A DNA stretch of 64,000 bases from an uncultured Clostridia bacterium (GCA_934476075.1 CAKSNH010000005.1:66627-130626), one strand, 5' to 3'. Shown: positions 27,526-36,441, counted from the first letter of the stretch. The notes: generated by a model from the letters alone, not told the origin. Made by a program: numbers and translations.

Positions 27526-27768
27526 ATGAATACTCTATTTTTGGTACTTCATTTGATTGTAACTGTTTTGCTTATTGTCATTGTATTGTTGCAAGAAGGA
27601 AAAGACCCCGGCATGAGAGGTATTATGGGTACAACAGGAACTGAGTCGGATTCGTTTTTCAGCAAGAACACCGGCAGAACAAAGAAAGCACTTTTGTCTA
27701 AGATGACAGCTGTTATTTCTGTTTTGTTCCTTATCACTACTTTGGTTACAGTATATCTGAACGCTTAA
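27526..27768 (+). CDS. secG: Preprotein translocase subunit SecG
   Basis: An 80-residue protein with two transmembrane helices (LVLHLIVTVLLIVIVLLQEG and MTAVISVLFLITTLVTVYL) joined by a Gly-rich loop with GIMGTTGTESDSFFSKN, the classic SecG pattern. It is the small subunit of the SecYEG channel. AGGAGG lies 8 nt before the ATG; a TATAAT at 27452-27457 is a possible -10. The gene is alone, with a strong terminator behind. Confidence 0.93.
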   Translation: MNTLFLVLHLIVTVLLIVIVLLQEGKDPGMRGIMGTTGTESDSFFSKNTGRTKKALLSKMTAVISVLFLITTLVTVYLNA

Positions 27769-27775
27769 ATAAACT

Positions 27776-27814
27776 CAAAAAAAACGTTTCCGTAATTTGC
27801 GGAAACGTTTTTTT
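27776..27814. terminator. Bidirectional terminator between secG and queF
   Basis: AAAAACGTTTCCG / CGGAAACGTTTTT with a 7-nt loop and A/T runs on both sides; serves both convergent genes. Confidence 0.9.
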
Positions 27815-27816
27815 AA

Positions 27817-28314
27817 TTATCTGTTGTTTATATTTTCGGGATTCATGTCGTGGTTTATCAAACGATTAAACGCCATCTCCTCCCATTTTGTGCCCGGCAT
27901 ACCGTAATTGCAGTACGGGTCTATCGAAATACCGCCTCTCGGAGTAAATCTGCCCCAAACCTCGATATATTTTGGGTTCATCAATTTAATCAAATCTTTC
28001 ATAATTATATTTACGCAGTCCTCATGGAAATCGCCGTGATTGCGGAAACTGAACAGATACAATTTCAATGACTTGCTTTCAACCATAATTTCATTCGGGA
28101 TATAGCTGATATATATTGACGCAAAATCGGGCTGACCGGTAAGCGGACAAAGGCTTGTAAATTCGGGACAATTAAACTTTACGAAATAATCGTTGCCCTT
28201 GTGCTTGTTCACAAACGTTTCCAAAACCTCCGGTGCATAATCTGTCGGATATTTTGTGCCTTGATTTCCCAATAGCGTAATTCCGTCTAATTCTTCTTTA
28301 TTTCTTCCCGACAT
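27817..28314 (-). CDS. queF: 7-cyano-7-deazaguanine (preQ0) reductase
   Basis: A 165-residue QueF of the short, YkvM type. It reduces preQ0 to preQ1 with NADPH in queuosine biosynthesis. Cys56 in TSLCPLTGQPDF is the thioimide-forming cysteine with Asp63 as acid; ESKSLKLYLFSFRNHGDFHED is the family signature. Third gene of a queC-transporter-queF operon. Confidence 0.95.
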   Translation of the reverse strand: MSGRNKEELDGITLLGNQGTKYPTDYAPEVLETFVNKHKGNDYFVKFNCPEFTSLCPLTGQPDFASIYISYIPNEIMVESKSLKLYLFSFRNHGDFHEDCVNIIMKDLIKLMNPKYIEVWGRFTPRGGISIDPYCNYGMPGTKWEEMAFNRLINHDMNPENINNR

Positions 28315-28317
28315 ATT

Positions 28318-29010
28318 TTATTCCTCCTCACTCATTTTCATAGGTGTAATTTTTGTCACGAGATATATAAACGGTGTGTCCAAAAGTGCCACAATCGCTT
28401 TGAACACATATGTTGTAATCATAATGCTGAAAAATACGCTCCATGGATATGTGCCTATAAATGCGAAAGTTGTAAACAAAACAGTATCCACAAGCTGGCT
28501 TATCAGTGTTGAACCGTTGTTTCTAAGCCAAAGATATTTTGAATTTTCGCCTGTTTTCTTCCACCAGAAATGGTACAGATGCACGTCCAAAAACTGCGAA
28601 ATTGCGTAAACAACGATACTTGATATTGCTATTCTCGGCACCATGCCGAATACCACCTGTAATGACGGATTTATATAGTCGTTTGCATTAGGTGTAAACA
28701 ACAATGTAAGCTGAGTACCTATAACCCAGATAACCGTGGTGAACAATCCTAAGCTGACCGCCGTCTGAGCCGATTTTTTGCCGTACTTTTCGGATAAAAT
28801 ATCCGTCACCAAAAACGTACTTGCATAAAGCACATTTCCGGCAGTTGTTGATAAACCAAACAAATCTATTGTTTTGCAGACTTGTATATTTGCAAGAATT
28901 ACCCCGAAAACCGTCCAGCCGTACAATCCTATTTTACCAAAGAATTTATATATACATACCGTACCGCCCAAGAAAAATAATACACCAAAAATAAAAAGTA
29001 ATTCGTTCAT
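28318..29010 (-). CDS. yhhQ: Queuosine precursor transporter (VUT/YhhQ family)
   Basis: A 230-residue membrane protein with six or so hydrophobic helices. ATSHFLVTDILSE-like family block reads YASTFLVTDILSEKYG; later SQFLDVHLYHFWWKKTG and DTVLFTTFAFIGTYPW are typical. The family takes up queuosine precursors such as preQ0 or preQ1. It lies 3 nt upstream of queF in the same operon, which supports the role. Confidence 0.9.
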   Translation of the reverse strand: MNELLFIFGVLFFLGGTVCIYKFFGKIGLYGWTVFGVILANIQVCKTIDLFGLSTTAGNVLYASTFLVTDILSEKYGKKSAQTAVSLGLFTTVIWVIGTQLTLLFTPNANDYINPSLQVVFGMVPRIAISSIVVYAISQFLDVHLYHFWWKKTGENSKYLWLRNNGSTLISQLVDTVLFTTFAFIGTYPWSVFFSIMITTYVFKAIVALLDTPFIYLVTKITPMKMSEEE

Positions 29011-29022
29011 ATTCGTACCTCC

Positions 29023-29715
29023 TTATAATATCGGGTCTTTGACACCGTTTGCCTCAAATGCCTTAATACGGTCAATGCAGGTTCCGCATTCGCCGCATGG
29101 CTTGTCCTGTCCTTCATAGCAACTCCATGTAAGCTCATAAGGTGCTTTCAGTTCCAATCCCATTTTCACAACGCCCGCCTTATTCAAATTCAAAAGCGGT
29201 GCTTTAACTTCAAGCACTCTGCCCGAACCCTCATATATAGCGGTATTTATGGCATTGTTAAACTCAGGTGTACAATCGGGATATGCACGTCCTGCTGCAT
29301 CGTCACTGTGTGCACCGTAATAGATGAATTTTGCATTAAAGCTGATAGCCACCGCAGCCGCATATGAAAGCATAAGACCGTTTCTAAACGGTACATAAGT
29401 TTCAACCGTACCTTCGCCGCCAAGTTCTTCAAGCTGTTTTGCATAGCTTTCGTGTTTTATCGCACCACGATTTTGAAGTAAAGTACAGTCGCTGTTTTCA
29501 AAAATTTTCGACAAATCCTGTATTATAATTTGTACGTTGTAATGTTTTGCCACTTTTTTTGCACATTCGATTTCCTTATCGTGTTTTTGTCCGTAATAAA
29601 CCGATAACGCCAGCACATTTTCCGCACCGTATTCCGCCACGGCAAATGCAAGACAGGTGGTGCTGTCAATTCCTCCGCTAAGCAGTACGACTGCTTCTTT
29701 TTTGTTTGATTTCAT
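29023..29715 (-). CDS. queC: 7-cyano-7-deazaguanine synthase
   Basis: A 230-residue ATP-dependent synthase that turns CDG into preQ0. The PP-loop SGGIDS is at residues 13-18, followed by SVYYGQKHDKEI; the C-terminal zinc site is CYEGQDKPCGECGTC. The ATG at 29715 has AGGAGG upstream; the longer frame (to 29832) runs through the attenuator hairpin. First gene of the operon. queD and queE are not in the window. Confidence 0.95.
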   Translation of the reverse strand: MKSNKKEAVVLLSGGIDSTTCLAFAVAEYGAENVLALSVYYGQKHDKEIECAKKVAKHYNVQIIIQDLSKIFENSDCTLLQNRGAIKHESYAKQLEELGGEGTVETYVPFRNGLMLSYAAAVAISFNAKFIYYGAHSDDAAGRAYPDCTPEFNNAINTAIYEGSGRVLEVKAPLLNLNKAGVVKMGLELKAPYELTWSCYEGQDKPCGECGTCIDRIKAFEANGVKDPIL

Positions 29716-29783
29716 TGTAAATCCTCCTAAAATATTTATCATGTACAGATATAATAGGCGGACGTTTTTTTGCATATAAACAC

Positions 29784-29815
29784 AAAAAAACGAGCCTGAA
29801 AAAGAAAAGGCTCGC
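29784..29815 (-). terminator. Attenuator terminator before queC
   Basis: On the minus strand GCGAGCCT / AGGCTCG hairpin followed by T7, about 70 nt before the queC start and after the preQ1 aptamer. An alternative pairing of flanking A7/T7 tracts (29762-29792) could compete. Confidence 0.8.
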
Positions 29816-29822
29816 AAACTAA

Positions 29823-29844
29823 TAACAGTCAAAGTCTTGACTGT
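29823..29844 (-). promoter_or_regulatory. Leader hairpin between aptamer and attenuator
   Basis: Perfect 9-bp stem AACAGTCAA / TTGACTGTT with a 4-nt loop, part of the queC leader. Confidence 0.65.
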
Positions 29845-29849
29845 TAAAA

Positions 29850-29892
29850 TTCCTAGTTTTATTTATCGACAGGATGGATTGCGAACTGTCTA
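29850..29892 (-). promoter_or_regulatory. preQ1-I riboswitch aptamer
   Basis: Minus strand: P1 GACAG / CTGTC closes a loop starting TTCGCA, followed by an A-rich tail ending AAAACTAGGA. This matches the layout of the preQ1-I class (as in Thermoanaerobacter), where the tail folds back into the loop to form a pseudoknot; here TCC in the loop can pair with GGA in the tail. Followed by an attenuator, so transcription of queC-yhhQ-queF should fall when preQ1 is plentiful. Confidence 0.7.
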
Positions 29893-29910
29893 TACAATTT
29901 TTCAACAGGT

Positions 29911-30130
29911 GTTATTATAACATAACAACAAAGGCGGCTGAATGTCGCCGGAGTATTATGTTTCAATGTTCTCCGAAACATAGAAATCTCTGATTTCGTT
30001 CTGTTTCGTGAGGTTATTATAATATAACAACAAGGCGGTGTTCGTCGCCGCAGTATTATATTTCAATGTTCTCCGAAACATAGAAATCTCTGATTTCGTC
30101 CTGTTTCGTGAGGTTATTATAACATAACAT
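29911..30130. repeat. 102-bp tandem repeat, 2.2 copies, with conserved hairpins
   Basis: Unit 1 is 29911-30012, unit 2 30013-30112, and a partial third 30113-30130. Each unit begins with the palindrome GTTAT-T-ATAAC, then a GGCG / CGCC hairpin whose loop differs between copies, then a longer hairpin (CGAAACA, GAAATC / GATTTC, TGTTTCG). Stems are conserved while loops vary. It lies upstream of the queC leader; each copy carries a TATAAT on the minus strand. Confidence 0.8.
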
Positions 30131-30188
30131 TTTTCTTTTTGCAAGAGGGAAAATAGACAAATTTTGAGTTGTTGAGTTAATTGATATA

Positions 30189-31142
30189 TTTAGCGTTCTG
30201 TTCAAGTGTAGCTAAAATCAAAGAATAGTGCATACTGACGTTGTCGGAATTTAGCGGTGGGAACGTTTCATGTTCCCATAGGTGTAGACATTGTCAAAGT
30301 AACTCGAACCCTTTGGAGTCCTCTTTGTCCACGTCCACAAAGAGGACGGAAAAGACCGTTTTTTGGCACGCAAAAAGCTAAGATGACAATAGCTTTCCAT
30401 TAGGTCGGTAAAATTTGCTCCATTGCCTAGACCCGCAAATTTTATGCTGTCAAAGAGTAGTAAACAAGCTAGATTGTGAAATTACCCTAAGTTAGATTAT
30501 CCGCTAAACTTTGGTACAGCATACCCTCCAAACCCACGAAAAATAGTTTCGCTCCTTGCGTGCCTCCTAGCCGAAAGTTTAGTGGGTAAGGGTGGGTTTA
30601 GATAGAAATGCGAGTGAGTGACTATTTTGCACCACAAATTGCACTACACTTTCATTCATATCTACGCTTGCACTTTCCCACTAAACTTACCCACAGGACA
30701 CGCAAAAAGCGTATATCCACATTTAGTGGGCACAGAGGGTATGCCGTATCTATGCTTTGTTTGTGCTCTATGCACACTATAAACATAGTGCAAGTACTAT
30801 ACTTGGACGGCACAAAATTCACGCCCCTAGGCAATAAGTGAATTTTGCCGACAAAGTGGGAACAACTATATCCGCAATAGCTTTGCAGCGTGTGGGTCAA
30901 GGGTGTCCCTTGCGGACTTTTCCGTCCTCTTTGTGGACGTGGACAAAGCGAACTCCATGGTCAGTAGTTTTGCTGCGGCAAAACCGCTCTTGCGAGCGTC
31001 GGACGTCTTTCCGATACTAGGTTCGCTATAATTTGATAATGTCTATACCTATGGGAACATGAAACGTTCCCACCGCTAAACTTCGACAACGTCAGTCTGC
31101 ACTACATTTTGATGCTATCCATATTTGGACAGAACGCTTAAC
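30189..31142. mobile_element. Non-coding structured element, copy A (giant imperfect inverted repeat)
   Basis: About 950 bp without a credible gene. The outer ~130 bp are inverted repeats of each other, ending in TTAGCGTTCTG / CAGAACGCTTAA. The inner parts also pair across the centre (near 30600). Many local hairpins occur: TGGGAAC / GTTCCCA (about 30247-30267), TCCTCTTTGT palindromes, AAAATTCAC / GTGAATTTT (about 30815-30846). A nested 60-bp module is at 30961-31020. Related to copy B at 63320-63966. No transposase is encoded, so it would need help in trans, like a MITE. Confidence 0.75.
30961..31020 (+). repeat. Cloverleaf module, copy 1
   Basis: Sixty bp that can fold into four stems: AGTA / TACT closing three hairpins, TTTTGC / GCAAAA, CGCTC / GAGCG and TCGGA / TCCGA. 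It sits in the loop of a GCGAAC / GTTCGC hairpin of element A; the matching place in element B is empty. Confidence 0.75.
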
Positions 31143-31569
31143 ATACCAAATACCTTGATAAATCATAATTTATAATAATATTTATAATTAAAATGTATAT
31201 TTATAGAAAAACAGTATATAGTTATTAATATAAATGTTTTATAAATATTAAAATTTAAATATTTGTATTTTTTTGTTATGCTAAATAATATAATATAAAT
31301 CTTTTACAAATGCACAAAAGTATAGTGGTTAAAGTACGCTTTTTTGTATATTCTGCATAAAAAAATATATTTTTTTGTTGCAAAACATATATGGTAAGTA
31401 GAAATAAATAATGATATAATATAGGCAGTTATTTTGTGAAATTGACAGCATAAAGAGAGGAGTGGGAGATGTTTTTGTATACATTGCACAAGTGGTAGTA
31501 TGAGTGGTAAGGGTAGATAAGATAACAATATATATGTAGTTATTTATTTTAGGGAGGGAATAAAACTTT
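31143..31569. other. AT-rich region upstream of the first PL11 gene
   Basis: Contains an extended -10 TGATATAAT (31412-31420) as a likely promoter and a 9-codon ORF (from 31469, after GGAGTGGGAG) that might be a leader peptide. Nothing else is supported. Confidence 0.4.
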
Positions 31570-34500
31570 ATGTTAAAAAAAGCTATGGCTGCCGTATTGG
31601 CGGCAAGTATGTCTTTGACAGTGGGAATTGTCACACCTAATCTATCCGATACTGCATCGGCAGCATCAAACACACGTTATATGGAAGCCCTTGACAGAGG
31701 TCTTGTGGCAATGAAAACAGATTCGGGAATTTATCTTAGCTGGCGTTTGCTTGGTACGGAAGCATACAGCACAAGTTTTTATGTGTACAAAAACAATTCG
31801 GTAATTGCAACTGTAAGTGACAGCACAAATTATCTTGATACATCGGGAACAGTATCGGATACTTACAGCGTTGCTCCTACTTCGGGTTCTAAATGTACAG
31901 GCGTAAAGGCTTTTGCGAGCGGCGATAATTTTATCGATATTCCGCTTGCTCCGCTTGACGATTATATTGCTCCGGACGGTACTGCATACGAGTATGAAGT
32001 AAGGGACGGCAGTGTCGGCGACCTTGACGGTGACGGCGAGTATGAATTGGTTGTAAAACGTGAGGCAAATCGTCAGCACGCAGGTGCGGCAGGTTTCAAC
32101 CATATGTACATGGAAGCATACAAATTGGACGGTACAGTGCTTTGGCGTATAGATATGGGACAGAATATGCGTGCGATGACTGAATTCTCATTCTTGGTTT
32201 ACGATTTTAACAACGATGGTGTGGCTGAAATTGCGTGTAAAACAGCTCCCGGAACAAAGGACGGTACAGGTCAGTATGTTACGGCGGTAAGTCAGAATTC
32301 TTCTATCAAGAGTGCCGACAACACAGCAGATTATCACGATTCCAACGGTTACATATTAACAGGTCCGGAATATTATACATTATTTGACGGCAGAAACGGT
32401 GAGGCTTTGGATACAATCAATTATCCTATTCCTCGTGGAACAAATTCGGCTAATGACCTTAACAAAATCTGGGGAGATAATTACGGTCACAGAGCTGAAA
32501 AATGTATGTCAGCCGTTGCATATCTTGACGGCGTAAATCCTAACATTGTTTTGTGGAGAGGTATTTATTTCGGCAAATCGGGTTACGGTGCCGGACGTAC
32601 AGCCTTGGCAGGTATCAGCGTGAACTCATCAAACAGACTTGTTTTGGGCAATCAATTTGATACATGGTCAGGTCAGACGGGTTACACAAGCGGCAATGAG
32701 CAATATATCGGTCAGGGTAACCACAACCTTACAGTAGGTGACGTTGACGGTGACGGATATGATGAAATTCTATCGGGCGGTTTGTGTATCGACCATACAA
32801 TAAGCAAGGCACTATGGTGCTCATACAGAGGTCACGGCGACGCTCTTCATTTGGGCAATTATGACCCTACAAATAACAGTCTTGAATATTTCACCGTTCA
32901 GGAAGAAGCCGGTACTGCATATGACGGTACTGTACTTGACTACGGTATGACAGTTTATGATGCAAAAGACGGTACACAAAAACTTCACATCGGTGATGAC
33001 GGCGATACAGGCCGTGGTGTAATGGCTAATTTGGGTACAGGCGGATATTATCAGGTTTGGGGTTCGGATTTCTATCAATGCAACGGAAACAGCAGTTTCA
33101 CTCAAAGTACGGTACAGCCTAGCACATATAATTTCCGTATTTTCTGGGACGGCGATTTATATGATGAACTTTGGGACGCTACAAATCCGGCAAAAACTTA
33201 TACACCTAATATTTTTGACTACAATTCATCAACAGGTGCTATCGAATCTATATTCGTAAGCGATGAAACAAGAACTATCAACGGTACAAAAGCTACTCCA
33301 ATTGTTCAGGCCGATATTTTCGGTGATTGGAGAGAAGAATTTGTTGTTCCTACTGCCGATGAACAGGCAATGAGAGTTTACACAACAAATATTTTGACAA
33401 CAAATAAATTGTACACACTAATGCATGATTCGATGTACAGAGAAGCTGTTGCATGGCAAAATCAATACTATAAACAACCGCCTCACATCGGTTTTTATGT
33501 AAGCGACAGCTATGACAAGTATGATGAAAGAGCAGTACAGCCGAACATCAAGACAGTTACATACAGCGGTTCTGCTCCGTCAGCAACTGCAACTCCTGTA
33601 AAATCTGGTGTAAAGACAAGAAATTCTAAATATTTGATTGATGAGGACGGCGACTATTACACCGCTCAAAGAAATATTATCGGCGGCTCCGGCGTAAGCG
33701 GTAAAGAAGGTTCGGACGTATGGTCATTCTCAGGCTATACATACGGATATATGACTGCTGCAAGCAAGAATTATTCAGCATTATGGAAATGCACAGATGC
33801 AGTGGAAAACAATGACGGTAAATTCTTATTATTCGCCGCAAACGGCAAAACATCAACATTCACAGCGAAAAATGATATTGAGGGTATTTCATCAACAGGT
33901 GTATTCAGCTTTGATTTTGCAGTACCTGAAACATATTCAAACAACGGTTACACCGCAAGAGGCAATGCAAACAGTTACATTTATCTTGGCGACGGTACAG
34001 ATTCGGATATTACATTCGGATTTATCCCGACAGTGTCAAACTCATATGTAACGGCACTTGACTTTACAATTAACGGTGAAACGGTTCACACATTCACAAG
34101 CGGTGCGGACGCTCAGTCATGGACTCACGTTGAATGTGCCTTGGACCACGATAACAAGACTGCGACAATAGTAGCAACTTATGCGGACGGCACAAAAAGC
34201 ACAACAAATACAACATGGACAGACGAGGACGAAATCTGTGCGGTTAAAGTAAATGTAGGAACTACATGGGGTGCACTTATGCTTGACGCAATCAAGCTTT
34301 ACGAAACAGACGGCGTACTTCAAGAGTTCTGGTCAGAGGATTTTGAAAGTTCTTCAAACAAATTCTCTCTGATTACATCAGGTTATTCTGCAAACGAATT
34401 TTTGACATCAGACCCGTCAACAACAAATGCCATGAGCGGTACTGTTTACGGTGTAGGTTCACGTTCGGGCGGTGACACAGGTACACAATCGTCACAAATC

Positions 34501-35508
34501 GGCGGTTCAAATTATAAAGATATTACAGTAGACCTTGACTTTAAGATGGACGCTTGTATGTCGGGCAAAGGCTCTGCAATTTCACTTCTCGGCTCTGCAA
34601 ATAAACTGAACTATCTGTCAAATTCATCACAGATTTTGACAATCAGTGCAAAGGCAAGCGGAAACGGCTATTGGAGCAACATTGCAATTAACGGCACAGA
34701 TATTACATCTGCCGCAAATGTATCAAACGGAACTTCAAACGGCGAAAGTTCGGGTGCTGCATACACATCGTCTGGTGTGACATTCAATGCGGTAAACAGA
34801 GATACAACAGGCTGGATTCACTTAACCGCAAAACCGGATTTTGACGCTCAGACAATAGACGTTACTTTGACAAGAGTATCGACAGGTGCTACAATTTATT
34901 CGGGTACACTAAGCTTTGTAAATTCAGCAAGCAGTCTTGAATATATCTATATGGCATCAGGTAAATATTACGGTGGAACATGGCTTGACAATATTTCAAT
35001 TACAGGCTATGGTTCATCATCATCTTCAAGCGACAGTACAGGCGGAAGTACAGATAACAGCACTGCTGTAACAGGTACAAACAAAACTTGGAACATGGCG
35101 GATTCATCATTTGTAAATCTTGGTACATTATCATCAACGGTAACTGCCGATGATTTGACAATAAACGCAACAAGCTCAAAGACAGTGAATGTATCTACAT
35201 CGGGCGGTTATACTTTAAACGGTACAACTTACAGTACAATGCTTGCACTTGGCGGCGGCGGAAACACAAATTATCGCTCAGTGAAATTTGACGTGACAGG
35301 TCCTTGCACAATTAAGGTTATAGGCAAGTCATCAGGTTCATCAACAAGAACATTGGCAGTTTCGGACGGCAGCAGTGTGCTGGGTACAATGAGCGAAACT
35401 TCATCACTTACAGAAAACAGTTACAGCTATACCGGCAATGGCGGTACAATATATTTGTATTCGCAGGGCAGCGGTATCAACATTTATCAGATAAGTGTTG
35501 AATATTAA
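31570..35508 (+). CDS. Secreted rhamnogalacturonan lyase, polysaccharide lyase family 11, multimodular
   Basis: A 1312-residue exported enzyme. The signal peptide ends near residue 32 (TASAA). Residues about 35-660 form the PL11 beta-propeller with repeated calcium-binding loops (VGDLDGDGEYELVVK, VGDVDGDGYDEILSGG) and GQGNHNLT, ADIFGDWREEF, LMHDSMYRE. It cleaves the rhamnose-galacturonate backbone of pectin by elimination. After a Thr/Ala linker come beta-sandwich modules (about 690-910 and 925-1150, ending SSSSSDSTGGSTDNST) and a C-terminal domain (1165-1312), probably carbohydrate-binding. No dockerin or S-layer anchor was seen. GGGAGGGA precedes the ATG; a terminator follows. Confidence 0.92.
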   Translation: MLKKAMAAVLAASMSLTVGIVTPNLSDTASAASNTRYMEALDRGLVAMKTDSGIYLSWRLLGTEAYSTSFYVYKNNSVIATVSDSTNYLDTSGTVSDTYSVAPTSGSKCTGVKAFASGDNFIDIPLAPLDDYIAPDGTAYEYEVRDGSVGDLDGDGEYELVVKREANRQHAGAAGFNHMYMEAYKLDGTVLWRIDMGQNMRAMTEFSFLVYDFNNDGVAEIACKTAPGTKDGTGQYVTAVSQNSSIKSADNTADYHDSNGYILTGPEYYTLFDGRNGEALDTINYPIPRGTNSANDLNKIWGDNYGHRAEKCMSAVAYLDGVNPNIVLWRGIYFGKSGYGAGRTALAGISVNSSNRLVLGNQFDTWSGQTGYTSGNEQYIGQGNHNLTVGDVDGDGYDEILSGGLCIDHTISKALWCSYRGHGDALHLGNYDPTNNSLEYFTVQEEAGTAYDGTVLDYGMTVYDAKDGTQKLHIGDDGDTGRGVMANLGTGGYYQVWGSDFYQCNGNSSFTQSTVQPSTYNFRIFWDGDLYDELWDATNPAKTYTPNIFDYNSSTGAIESIFVSDETRTINGTKATPIVQADIFGDWREEFVVPTADEQAMRVYTTNILTTNKLYTLMHDSMYREAVAWQNQYYKQPPHIGFYVSDSYDKYDERAVQPNIKTVTYSGSAPSATATPVKSGVKTRNSKYLIDEDGDYYTAQRNIIGGSGVSGKEGSDVWSFSGYTYGYMTAASKNYSALWKCTDAVENNDGKFLLFAANGKTSTFTAKNDIEGISSTGVFSFDFAVPETYSNNGYTARGNANSYIYLGDGTDSDITFGFIPTVSNSYVTALDFTINGETVHTFTSGADAQSWTHVECALDHDNKTATIVATYADGTKSTTNTTWTDEDEICAVKVNVGTTWGALMLDAIKLYETDGVLQEFWSEDFESSSNKFSLITSGYSANEFLTSDPSTTNAMSGTVYGVGSRSGGDTGTQSSQIGGSNYKDITVDLDFKMDACMSGKGSAISLLGSANKLNYLSNSSQILTISAKASGNGYWSNIAINGTDITSAANVSNGTSNGESSGAAYTSSGVTFNAVNRDTTGWIHLTAKPDFDAQTIDVTLTRVSTGATIYSGTLSFVNSASSLEYIYMASGKYYGGTWLDNISITGYGSSSSSSDSTGGSTDNSTAVTGTNKTWNMADSSFVNLGTLSSTVTADDLTINATSSKTVNVSTSGGYTLNGTTYSTMLALGGGGNTNYRSVKFDVTGPCTIKVIGKSSGSSTRTLAVSDGSSVLGTMSETSSLTENSYSYTGNGGTIYLYSQGSGINIYQISVEY

Positions 35509-35536
35509 TATTGCTATTTTGATAAATAGACCCTAA

Positions 35537-35580
35537 AAAAAATGACAGTGTTGATTAATCGGCACTGTCATTTTGCTTTT
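35537..35580 (+). terminator. Terminator of the first PL11 gene
   Basis: AAAATGACAGTG / CACTGTCATTTT stem with a 12-nt loop and a T-rich tail. Confidence 0.85.
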
Positions 35581-35636
35581 AATTTGTAGGAAATTGAGTA
35601 AAACGCAATAACGGAAAATTAAAAATGTTACTTTAT
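35581..35636 (+). repeat. R1 repeat, short copy
   Basis: Begins AATTTGTAGGAAATTG and ends AAATGTTACTTTA at the stop codon of the amidase gene; one change breaks the ATTGCGT palindrome arm. Confidence 0.75.
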
Positions 35637-36212
35637 TTACTGCATAGCGGTAAGTCCGAAATATTTTAAAAGACCTTCATATATTGCATATGCAAACTGA
35701 TATGGTTCGTCACGCAGTTTTTGTGCGTCGGCAGCATTTGTAATATACGCAAGCTCCACCAATACAGCGGGCATATTTGTTCTGCGGAGCACATACAATG
35801 ACGTATTCACCAGTACACCGTTGTTTTTCGTACCCAAACGTCTTGATATGGCATTTACAATATCTTCACCCAGATAATAAGGCTGGGTATTCGTTTGATA
35901 TACATAAGCCTCCGTGCCGTTATAACTCGGATTGACGCTTGCGTTGCAGTGTATGCTTATAAAATAGTTTGCACCCCATTCGTTGGCGAGCTGAACCCGC
36001 CGTGCAAGGCTTGTCGCTACATTAGTTCCTAAAATTTCTTCGGGATATGCTCTTGACGCTTTTGCACTGAAACGAGGGTCATTATTTAAAATATTGACAA
36101 GATATGTCCCGACAAGATAATTTACTTCATCTTCACGCAGACCGTTCCCTTCCGCACCGCCGTTTATACCGCCGGGATTATGTCCTTGGTCAACAAAAAT
36201 TTTAATAGCCAA
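35637..36212 (-). CDS. N-acetylmuramoyl-L-alanine amidase (Amidase_3)
   Basis: A 191-residue zinc amidase that cuts the bond between muramic acid and the stem peptide. His11 (DQGHNPGG), an acidic ligand in GLREDEVN, His88 (SIHCNAS) and Glu153 (LVELAYITN) form the metal site and catalytic pair. There is no signal peptide and no wall-binding domain, so it may act at mother-cell lysis or leave by another route. Located between the two PL11 genes on the other strand, without obvious link to them. Confidence 0.9.
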   Translation of the reverse strand: MAIKIFVDQGHNPGGINGGAEGNGLREDEVNYLVGTYLVNILNNDPRFSAKASRAYPEEILGTNVATSLARRVQLANEWGANYFISIHCNASVNPSYNGTEAYVYQTNTQPYYLGEDIVNAISRRLGTKNNGVLVNTSLYVLRRTNMPAVLVELAYITNAADAQKLRDEPYQFAYAIYEGLLKYFGLTAMQ

Positions 36213-36393
36213 TTTTATTCCTCCTCTCTGTTATAAGATATTCAAAAACAAAAAAACTGTGAACAATGTAATAGGTATAAAATAAGTGATTTTTTTATGG
36301 ATATAATGTGACATAAATTTTACATATCAAACAGGGTTTGTAATAATTTTGTTAAAAAATTCGACTTTTATGTGGAAAAATAAGAGTGTTGCG

Positions 36394-36422
36394 GTGACAA
36401 AAGAGTAATTTTGTATTATAAT
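36394..36422 (+). promoter_or_regulatory. Promoter of the second PL11 gene
   Basis: GTGACA (36394-36399), 17-nt spacer, TATAAT (36417-36422), 19 nt before the start codon; the leader is therefore very short. Confidence 0.65.
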
Positions 36423-36441
36423 AGTATAAAGAGGTGAGATT

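Noticed and set aside
29911..30130. Possible CRISPR array
   Set aside because: Units are ~100 bp, only 2.2 copies, contiguous with no spacers and no cas genes nearby; it is a tandem repeat.
29956..30144. 62-codon minus-strand ORF with internal repeats
   Set aside because: It is the tandem repeat read as protein.
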